Assembly: GCA_011033025.1 (NCBI GenBank)
Contig: WFMF01000020.1
Span: forward strand, 930,001 to 994,000
Reading direction: 5' to 3'
DNA length: 64,000 bases
Origin: Beroe forskalii
Taxonomy: Eukaryota > Ctenophora > Nuda > Beroida > Beroidae
Both the position numbers and the translations under genes were made by a program. Position 1 is the stretch's first letter, and each line of letters opens with the position of its first letter. Shown here in pieces: positions 56,301 to 64,000 of the stretch. The notes under the pieces are model-generated. The model was given only the letters and a program-made list of their open reading frames with translations, made no database searches and was not told the origin of the DNA.

Positions 56301-58043
56301 TCTCAACGAGGTAAAGAATCTGCTGCCAAATTCAATTTTGCACTGAATGATTTTGCACTGAATGATTTTGAATGATATATCACTCTATATTTAGAAAATC
56401 ATGTTCTCAATATCATCATATTTACTATTGAGCAATGAGCCATGATTTTCTAATTTTTGTCAGAAATCATTGAAACATTCCCTTTCAGCAAGCTCTTGAG
56501 ATCCAGAAGGCTTGCTACCCTGATGCTCACCCTCTTGTGGCAATCACCCTCAAGAACATGGCTATGATTGAGAACGCAAGGGGTGAGTCAAATATTCAGC
56601 TATTTCTCTTGAGCTATTCGAGGTTTATCTCGAGCTATTCAGTGTCAGTTTATATCCTTGATATGACCCCGGCAAAGCCAATTTCAGGTAACTTTATGCC
56701 ACAACCTCAGGTAACCTATGCCAACCTCAGGTAACCTTGGCAACGTAAGGTAACCTTGACAACCTCAGGTAACCTTGACAAGGCCAAGTCTCTGTATGAG
56801 AGAGTGCTGACAATGGAAGAGCTCGTGTACGGAGAACTGCATCCTGCTGTAGCTTCCACCCTCAACAACCTCGCTGACACAGTTTTCAGATCATCTTTTC
56901 CAAAAATTGTTGATCAATGTGCATTCAATGGTCCACACGACCGTATTTTCAGAGTTTGTTTCTGCAATATAAAAACCATGCATTTATATCATTTCAAGCC
57001 CAAATCTCAGCGACTCTTATTTCTATTTCTTCTTCAGTTTTGGAGCAAGGAGAAACCGCCAAAGCAGCTGTTCTCTTCCAGAGAGCCATGGAAACCAACG
57101 AGATCGTGTTCGGAAAGGATCATCCCGACATCGCCAGGAATCTCAATAACTTGGGCAGGACCTTCAAGGAAATGGGCGACTATGATGGAGGAATTTGGCA
57201 TACGGGGTTCTGATTATCATGATTCGTCAAAATCCAAACCAAGCCATCTGATCGCGTTGGAAGCAACTATGCGAGTCAAAGTTTCCACCTTTTATTTGGA
57301 CTTGAGCCAACAAAATTTCTCTCTCCCAGGCGACTACGATGGAGCTAAGTCCAAGTTGACCCAGTCCCTGCAAATGAAGGAGAAGAGGTATGGAGATGTT
57401 CACATCAACCTCGTCCCAACCCTCATGAACCTCGGCGACCTCTTCAACCTCACCAAGCAGCCCCAGAGAGCCAAGGATGTCCTGACCAGGGCCCTCAAAA
57501 TCAGCGAAAAGGTGGGTAATTATACTTAGATATTGGGGATTATTACGTGGGTATCATAGGGGAGGGAATGGTGGAATTTTGGGCTTTCATTTTAGCAGAA
57601 AATTAGCAGATTTTCTCTCTATTATCGTTGGTAGCAGTTATGTGACTGACTATAATTTCCTTCTTCTCAGAAAATCGGAATGAAGCACCCAGACTCGGCC
57701 AAGCTTCTGCGACTTCTCGGAAACAGTTTTTACCTAATGGGTGATCTTGCCACTTCAGAAAAGCTCCTAAACAAGTAAGGATCAGCAATTTTAGACTTCT
57801 AACATCTTAAAACTTATGAAACAATAACTCCAGAAATTTTCAATTGATTTGTCAAACAAAACTAACTTTTTCCCTTTCCCACAAATAAGTTTAGACATTA
57901 TTTCGATCTCCATTATGTAAATCTATCCCTTCAGATCTCTGGACATTCTCGAAGAAGTGTACGACAGCAACCACCCCTACGTTCTCGCCACCCGAGCAGA
58001 CTTAGGAGCATGCGCCAGACCCGTGGGAACCAGGGTCATCTAA
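47356..58043 (+). CDS. STAND NTPase: NB-ARC, repeat linker and TPR array
   Basis: Exons: 47356-47494, 47672-47795, 48779-48906, 49487-49587, 49799-49874, 50017-50152, 50276-50470, 50628-52290, 52780-52920, 53564-53790, 53994-54148, 54298-54435, 54601-54777, 55045-55227, 55531-55609, 56216-56310, 56489-56582, 56769-56882, 57038-57175, 57330-57511, 57671-57774, 57935-58043; about 1498 residues. The N-terminal NB-ARC ATPase has Walker A GLPGTGKKT (47-55), Walker B VLLCVDDV (165-172) and a GLPL-like ELNYHPMSIA. A giant exon adds an ~300-residue disordered linker (435-740) of PGSRPATQEK/AKTPATQDK repeats. About nine kinesin-light-chain/nephrocystin-like TPRs follow (ALGEHEKSKVLYQSVLSHQEK, MGDLKNAMTLNEQALEIQ). 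Such proteins are thought to oligomerise on ligand sensing by the TPRs; the role here is unknown. One extra T near 54625 shifts frame inside a TPR. Junctions 56882/57038 and 57175/57330 are flanked by direct repeats. Confidence 0.92.
49594..49690. repeat. 37-bp intronic tandem repeat
   Basis: About 2.5 copies of a unit containing GGCGAGTTTCCAACTTT and AAAACCCAAATGAGACT in the intron after exon 49487-49587. Confidence 0.8.
51032..51950 (+). repeat. Coding repeats of the TQEK/SRP linker
   Basis: About 25-30 short repeats in the giant exon, in two alternating types of 9-11 residues (PGSRPATQEK and AKTPATQDK) often paired into a 19-20-residue unit. The DNA copies are also alike, so recent unequal exchange is likely. 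Rich in Pro, Lys, Thr and Gln with no aromatic residue. Confidence 0.95.
53800..53925. repeat. AACCGGTTAACC-type repeats in an intron
   Basis: Several copies of the near-palindrome AACCGGTTAACC and of GGTAAACCG on both strands, just after exon 53564-53790. Confidence 0.6.
55201..55270 (+). repeat. 40-bp tandem duplicate of an exon end and donor
   Basis: The last bases of exon 55045-55227 (from GCTACCACCCTCTCAAACC to CCATG) with the following GT are repeated 40 bp downstream at 55241-55267. 40 is not a multiple of three, so use of the second donor would shift the frame. Confidence 0.9.
55295..55510. repeat. 16-bp minisatellite filling an intron of the NTPase gene
   Basis: Degenerate copies of ACTGGTGTCAAGGTGA occupy nearly the whole intron between exons 55045-55227 and 55531-55609. 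Same family as in TBC1D23 and the beta-lactamase-like gene. Confidence 0.85.
56683..56785 (+). repeat. Tandem copies of a splice acceptor
   Basis: The acceptor and first bases of exon 56769-56882 (CAACCTCAGGTAACCT) recur at about 56686, 56700 and 56727-56768 in 18-20-bp steps with slight changes. Three to four potential acceptors sit within 90 bp; the last is the one that keeps the TPR frame. Confidence 0.85.
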
Positions 58044-61000
58044 ATCTTAGTGTGATTATATTAGAAGATTGGATTGTTGGATTCAGTGAATCATGTGTTT
58101 TCAAGATATGGATTGGGGGATTCATGCTTGATCTCTTCAGTGAAATAAATTCAACTGCAACTGATATACTTTAGGCGGATTTGATTTTCGTTTGGGGCAG
58201 AGCGAAAAAACAATCAGACAAGCTGGATATGCTGTTGGTGGTTGTGTTTTTAGATATTAAAACGGACTGTAAATAATTGTAAATAATTTATTTGTGTGTT
58301 TTCAAAATCATATATTTGCACCTTATGAAAAAGAAACCTATCCTGAATTTATTTCAAAACCTATTTTGTGTGAATAGTAAAAATGGTGCCAGAATATTAT
58401 AAATTTTGTAATTTGTATATTTCTCTCTCAGAGTCAGACACACCTCAATTAAAGATATGATTGCAGATGTTGTTGCTATAGCAACTCAGTATATATTTGC
58501 AAAAATTTGCATGCTGTGCTATCGAGAGAATAGTATGATGCAGCCATTTAAAATGATATTGTTAAAAATTCGATTGTGTACAAGCATCAGTCTTGATAGT
58601 GTAAATCAGCATGCTACGGACTGAAGATAGACGATGGCTGCTGTCGTCAATTCACCATTCTAAATCATGGCAATGATGTCACTACCCATCGTCTATGTGA
58701 TTGGTTAGCGTCTTATCTCAATGGTTTATGTATGCGTTATTGTTGGATGGATTGAAGTGTTAAATATAATATTATATCATAACACTTTTCAGAGATTTTG
58801 AAGAAGACATTTGTTTCATTCGTGCAAAAATTCATCAAATCTATACGACTTGAATTTGGAACTGTGAGATTTTGAACGAAATTGGAAAACAAACACAAGG
58901 AAGTATCTGCGACCGGCACAATTTAAATTCGTTGTAATTGTTTCAAGGTTTGAGTAACATAGTCGCAAACCCATTTCTCTAAAATTGTTAATTATAAAAG
59001 TAGACATTGTTAGCAATGATCCGAAACAAACCTATAAAAACACGTGCCAACAGCCATTAAAGACTTCTACAAACTTGACAGATGATTGAATTTGACGCCA
59101 TTTTGATGGTTTAAATGCTGACACATCTGACACCAAATTGCCTATTTTTCGTGCACAACGCCAATCATTACTATTATTATTACAAAATGATATGCTGGTA
59201 CCATTCAGAATTTCCACTTCAAAAAGGAATAATAAGATAATGCGACAAGAAAGAGGAGAGGGGGAGAAAATCACAGGGATTATTATATATTGAAGAAAAT
59301 ATTATAGATCGACGAACATCGGCGTTCGTTGTAGATATGTGATAATTGTTCAAAGTGTACTTTTTTAAATTTCTATATCGTGCGTATGCTGCTTTCACTG
59401 ATAATTATTGTCAAACTTTTCAAGGATTAAAATTATTGCATGTTCACATGTTGGGATCCATTGTCGAGTTGATTTTCTCATATTGGCATTGCAGATTACA
59501 TTGCCAAAATACGGAGACGTATTAGCTTACCAGTATCATTAGAATTATGGAAATGGTCAAGACATTGACCAATCAGCGCGCGAGTTTACAGTCTACTCCT
59601 GCACTGATTGGTCAATGTCATTATGGATACACATTCCCCACTTTTCATTCAACTTCAGTTCAAGAAACAAACCACACTACACATTGTTAGAATTATCATT
59701 ATTCCCAAATCAACCAACAATTACAGGCACAGTGATCAAATATAATTAGTTAATCTCATACATACACAATCAAGCAAACACCACGGCGTTATTTGGCTTA
59801 ATCAGTTAATGGTTTAATGGGGTAATGTGCCAACGGAAACCACAGTTCAAAGGAAAATGGAGTATTCGGATGACATTATTTTCTTGACAGTATTTTCTTA
59901 CTGCTTAAACTTGCATTAAATTTTACTTGTTCAACATTACATTTAATTTAAACTCATAATGAAACTTTTTTCTATACTTTTTGACGTTTAAAGCTCAATA
60001 AATTTGATGACATTAATATACTGAGTTGACGGCTTAAAAGTCTGGCTTTTCTCGTCGAAGGCGAAGCTCGAACTTGCTAAGAATTTAGCTTTAACTAATC
60101 TTAATCCATCAATGATCCATGATATTTTATGCCTATATTTTATTCCTATTTTATAATTTATAAAAAAGCATCTATTGAGTAAAGCACTGAGACGATGAGA
60201 AGTTCTAGGGAAGACTGCGGGAAGAGCCTCCCAAACATAGCGACAGTAAGTGAAAATAGATAACTTATTAATGAATGTATATCGGGGGCAAGCGGCGAAC
60301 CCATCGAGCAATTACCAAGAAATAGATCATAAATAAATATTCTATATCTTGTACAGCTACACAACGTAATACAGCTGAGTAATTAATGATAGAACAATTT
60401 CAAAGTCACGAGCAGCAAAGTAAAACTCATGTGATTCAGCGAGTCATATCATAGAACTAGAAGTTTTAATTTACCGCGTGATTGATTCGTTTCACAAAAA
60501 GTACGAAAGTTGATGGAACCGAAATTGGCTGATAAATTATAATTCGATGGAAAAGTGCAAGATAAGATTCAAGGAGCACACCTTGAATCTTTATTTTAAT
60601 GAATCTTGATGTCTAATTAAAAATAGAGCCTATCAGAAAGGGATTGAGAGCTCTGAAATTAATGAGATATGAAATGAAATATCGTCATTTTCATCAATCA
60701 TGTTCAACGCTAAAAGCTTTTAGTGAAAACAAAATTAAAAACATGATAGCTAAATCTGAATCGGGGGCAAGGGGCATTTCATAGAAAAAAACATTTCATT
60801 GAGGAAATGAATTTTATTGAAAAGAGGCGTAATGAAAGAAAGAAAGAAGGCAAAGAAAGAGAGAAAAGAGGCGTAATGAAAGAAAGGAAGAAGGCAAAGA
60901 AAGAGAGAAAGAAGGCGAAGAAGGTACTCGGTTAAGCAGTATACAGAACTATAAATCTATTACACATAAAACCCGTATAATATACTCACGCTCATAACAT

Positions 61001-62281
61001 TTTATATACCTCTGCGGTTAAATAGCAACGTTTTTACGTTAATAAAACACCATTTTAAACCCTGATTATGACGTCATCATCGCACCCGGCTATTTAATAT
61101 TTATATCCCCTCCCCACCTTCGAGTTTAATATATCATTAAATAAGGTATAATGGACCTACTTGTGGGGGGAGAATGAAAGTATCAAGCGAAGCTTCATAT
61201 ATTTTAGGTGAAGTGGACACGTTCATGAAGTTTTTATATATAACGCTCAAATGATGAACGGCTCGAAGGAGAATGTAGGCGGTTAAATTGCCATCGCCTG
61301 CACACTCAAAACCATGAAAATAACGTCATTTTAGCGATTATCATCCGAGAATTTATGTGAAGATCAACCACTAAACTCTTTTAACTTACTGAGCGTTTTT
61401 AAATTCAGTAACGTAGGTTCGAGTTCTCAACTGAGACCTCTAAACTTTCATACCCACTTCATAGTTCATAAATTGCCTTTTCTCATGAAATAAGGCAGGA
61501 AAACCGGAATATTTCTAATTGCCAGCCATCATTTCCGAATGTGTTTTGAACTTGATGTGTTTTGAACTTGATTTTGAATCTTGGACTATGACATGTGTTT
61601 TTGTGTGGACAGCTGGAGTAATTTGGCGTTCAAGTGTGCGGACACAAAACTTAATTGTTTTCCCCAATCATTTCAACCCTTTCTGGTGTTTTTAAGCAGC
61701 GCTTTTACACTTGTTATAAGTCTCCTTGATTGGCGTGCAGCATCCAACTTTCGGGTCGATTTTTTATGATTATTTACTGTATATTATATTGTATTTAGAA
61801 GCCCTCTGCGGTACCCTTCATGGGTTTTTCAAAAAAAAAAAAATACCAGTTCTTGGAAATCATGATATGTCCAGAATTATCATGGATGTTTACGATTTAA
61901 GCGAACACTGAGAACTCGAATTTATATTATAGATAGAAAAGAAATTTCGAGAGTTGCGTATTTGGCACAGCCCATCCTGGAATTCTTTTGAACTGTTCGA
62001 GAACCAGCCAATTCCCCAATACGAGACTAGGAGAGGTTTCCCTCGAGGTGACGTCTCCATAATGGGATGGCTGGCTGGGAACAAGTCCAGTACCCAGCCG
62101 TCATCCTGAACATATCAAACGACTTATTCAACGCGCGTGAGACACAAAATTCTGCCCAATAACACCATGTTCCACACAGATAACTCTACTCAATCTCTGA
62201 CAAATTACGCAGTGACGACATCAATTCTTCACTTTAACCTATGATAATGACGTCATCATATTCCCTCTCCCCTCTCCCCAG
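58044..62281. other. 3' UTR of the NTPase gene and long AT-rich intergenic region
   Basis: A poly(A) signal AATAAA lies at 58144-58149, 100 bp after the stop codon. Beyond it I see no exon that I can support, only CRE-like repeat fragments (58650, 61070, 61320) and a purine-rich tract at 60820-60930. A stop-free stretch at about 61935-62105 (+) has a protein-like composition but no splice or family support. Confidence 0.55.
60820..60930. repeat. Purine-rich tandem repeat
   Basis: Two ~45-bp copies of AAGAGGCGTAATGAAAGAAA plus GAAGGCAAAGAAAGAGAG, ending in further GAAAGAAGGCGAAG. Almost pure A/G on the + strand. Confidence 0.85.
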
Positions 62282-62410
62282 ATATTGATACTCTACGGCC
62301 TGCGCTCTGTCAGGCACATTATAAGGTGACGACATCAATTGTCCACGTTAACCTATGATAATGACGTCATCATCCCCCCAGGTACTGCTACTCTACGCAA
62401 TGTCAGGTAG
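62206..62410 (+). repeat. ~115-bp tandem duplication of a CRE repeat plus exon start
   Basis: Two adjacent copies run from GTGACGACATCAATT through the CRE palindrome and a C-rich tract to CTCTACG...TGTCAGG. The second copy leads into the PSI exon; the first has a decayed equivalent (62282-62325) that ends at an in-frame stop or a possible donor. Confidence 0.85.
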
Positions 62411-62488
62411 ATTGGTAGCTGGGTATGACAGATGCAATCTGATTGACGACTGTGATCAGTGCTTGAGCCTTTACTCCGAGTGCGCCTG
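62382..62488 (+). CDS. Exon with PSI domain, probable plexin/semaphorin/integrin-type gene
   Basis: An exon bounded by a C-rich acceptor (CCCCCCAG) and a GTAAGA donor encodes VLLLYAMSGRLVAGYDRCN, then LIDDCDQCLSLYSECAW. The cysteine spacing CX5CX2CX6C and the terminal W are those of a PSI domain, and the preceding hydrophobic strand suits the end of a sema propeller. PSI domains support ligand-binding heads of plexins, semaphorins, MET and integrins on the cell surface. Phase is 0 at the start and 2 at the end. I found no other exon of the gene in the window, so the call rests on one exon. Confidence 0.45.
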
Positions 62489-63180
62489 GTAAGATACTGC
62501 AGATAATAAAATTAGGCCCTTGCTTGACATGGGTTTCTTCCCGAGGGATTAGACACGCAGCCCAATTTAAGGCGAGAGTGTCAACCAAAATGAACCAGGG
62601 CCAAATCTGGCAAGGTAAGATACAACAGTCAAACGTTGATAAAAATGAACATTGCAAACAGTATCATAAACAGGCGAGTTCTGCATTCTTACTGTGGCGG
62701 ATTAGTAGGATACTGCAGATAAGAAATTGGTGGATTTTATTAAGCAACTCTTGGGCAGTAAAAAGCGAGTTTTCACTCAAGGAAGTGAATTAAATTCTTT
62801 AATCGTCAGCAGCCACTTTAATGGGTCATTATACTCGAATATCTTTATGGGTGATAAAACGCTGAAGATAAGCAGCGAAGAAGCTTGTTTTGTGGTTCTC
62901 AAGCTCAAATTTTAGCATATTTTGAACGAATTTTAAGGAATTTTAAGCAAATCCGAACTCACATAACTTCCCACAAAACCACAAAACATAAACCACAAAC
63001 AACAAATCGCTTTGTATTTTAAGTAAAATTTGAAAACATTTCACTATGTGGTGTGACGTAAATAACTACCCATTTTAGGTATTCATAATGATGTCACTCG
63101 AATGAAACCGAAACGTCCCGATATTTTTAGAGAAGATCGATGATCTTTACAAACAATTTTACAATATACGAAAGATCCGG

Positions 63181-63211
63181 GGTTCGATTCCGGTCCAGCG
63201 CCACTGAGCTA
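63181..63211. other. Opposed pol III B-box and A-box motifs
   Basis: GGTTCGATTCC at 63181-63191 (+) matches the tRNA B box, while TAGCTCAGTGG read on the minus strand at 63211-63201 matches the A box. They point toward each other's strand, so neither strand can make a tRNA. Probably a rearranged tRNA or tRNA-derived SINE fragment. Confidence 0.4.
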
Positions 63212-63568
63212 AGGGCAAAAGATTCATCTTGAGCCTATGCAGCCCGACGGTTCACTCAGCCGAGCGTACAGGAAACTGTGCGGGAGGGTTAAATGAGAAG
63301 CCCATTGCAGCGAAGTCTCGGGCGAAGAAAGTATGGATTACAAACGGTTTCAAAATAAAAAAAATAAAAAAATTCAGCGGGGAGACTAGCAGTCTACAAA
63401 CCAAACATATAAAATCAAAATTTCCGGTGATTTTAAGGAAACCAATACTTACAAGAGACGTAAGAAAGTACTAAAGTTTGAATTTTGGAGAGTAAACCAA
63501 AAAAAAGAAGCGGCATATGCTAGAAAAATATAACTTTACTCGGCACAACGTTACTATGCTCTCAAAGT

Positions 63569-63639
63569 AAATAGGCGGTCCCATGACGTCATTCACAGTG
63601 TGTGCGCTGCCAAATTATGTTGAAAATAACCGCCTATTT
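63569..63639. mobile_element. 71-bp foldback element, second copy
   Basis: Same 11-bp inverted ends as the element at 6090-6161 (AAATAGGCGGT and ACCGCCTATTT) and a matching core with TGTGCGCTGCCAAATTATG. The core here contains a CRE (ATGACGTCAT). Confidence 0.7.
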
Positions 63640-64000
63640 TTCGCGCGCGGCGTAAAGTTTACCCTCATGTCGCTGTTCCGGGTTGGTGGTCCAATCAGTT
63701 TAACACTTTTTGTCGGAAATATCGGAACTTTTGACAAACTTAACGTCAACACTACGCCAAGTTCTGCTGTTTGTTATATCTGTGCGCAAGTTTCGGAGGG
63801 CAGATAGAAAATATATGATAAATTCCATTATATATGCATGCAGCTGTTTTATTGTTTAAAACATGAACTAGAGCGCATAAGTTATATGGAGCGAAGGTAT
63901 TGACTGTTCGCTGTCAACGGTAAACCATTTTAAACTGTGATAGGTAGGTAGATAGTTGACGGAAGGCTTACTAAATACCAAAGCCCTCGTACTTCGAAGC

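Larger units (their letters stand above)
62489..64000. other. Right edge, no supported exon
   Basis: Contains back-to-back pol III box motifs at 63181-63211 and a foldback element at 63569-63639. Continuation exons of the PSI gene may lie here or beyond the window, but none met the splice and frame criteria. Confidence 0.5.

Noticed and set aside
61935-62105. Protein-like stretch before the PSI exon
   Set aside because: No recognised family, no consistent splice sites; kept only as a note.
62403-62657. 84-codon minus-strand frame
   Set aside because: Overlaps the PSI exon antisense; the PSI cysteine pattern with flanking splice sites is better support.
63181-63211. tRNA gene
   Set aside because: A and B boxes are on opposite strands and no acceptor stem or anticodon arm can be drawn.

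Overview
The window reads as nuclear DNA of an invertebrate animal. Genes are split into many short exons with mostly GT-AG introns of 60-500 bp, intergenic DNA is AT-rich, and several products are near-identical in layout to animal proteins (WDR5, TBC1D23, BAG1). I cannot name the phylum. An NB-ARC/TPR NTPase, a secreted serine beta-lactamase-like protein and an R2/NeSL-type LINE are compatible with a cnidarian, sponge, placozoan or lophotrochozoan, but none is decisive.

Layout. 1-2.2 kb: non-coding DNA crowded with a dispersed repeat carrying CRE palindromes (TGACGTCA). 2.2-7.4 kb (+): a seven-exon gene for an unrecognised low-complexity protein. 8.7-11 kb (+): a broken, 5'-truncated LINE with a zinc knuckle and restriction-like endonuclease. 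12.9-27.1 kb (-): a complete TBC1D23 gene, one intron of which holds 22 head-to-tail copies of a ~352-bp satellite. 28.8-31.2 kb (-): WDR5. 31.7-33.1 kb (-): a short BAG1. 34.3-39.5 kb: about 92 copies of a 52-bp minisatellite followed by 11 copies of a CG-rich 27-bp repeat. 40.2-45.2 kb (-): a 14-exon secreted, probably GPI-anchored class C beta-lactamase-like protein. 47.4-58.0 kb (+): a 22-exon STAND NTPase (NB-ARC) with a long TQEK/SRP repeat linker and a kinesin-light-chain-like TPR array. 62.4 kb (+): one exon with a PSI domain, the edge of a probable plexin/semaphorin-type gene.

The genes do not form a pathway. TBC1D23 (endosome-to-Golgi tethering), WDR5 (histone H3K4 methylation) and BAG1 (Hsp70 nucleotide exchange) are housekeeping genes lying tandemly on the minus strand. 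The NTPase gene is divergent from the beta-lactamase-like gene across 2.2 kb that includes a tight cluster of CACGTG E-boxes.

The most interesting signal is in the introns. Four introns, in two genes, have the same short sequence at both exon junctions (6, 6, 7 and 16 bp), and the join that preserves the protein is not a plain GT-AG join. This is what recent intron insertion with target duplication would leave. Other introns consist almost wholly of two minisatellite families, and partial duplications of exon edges with their splice sites recur in TBC1D23, WDR5, the beta-lactamase-like gene, the NTPase gene and the PSI exon.
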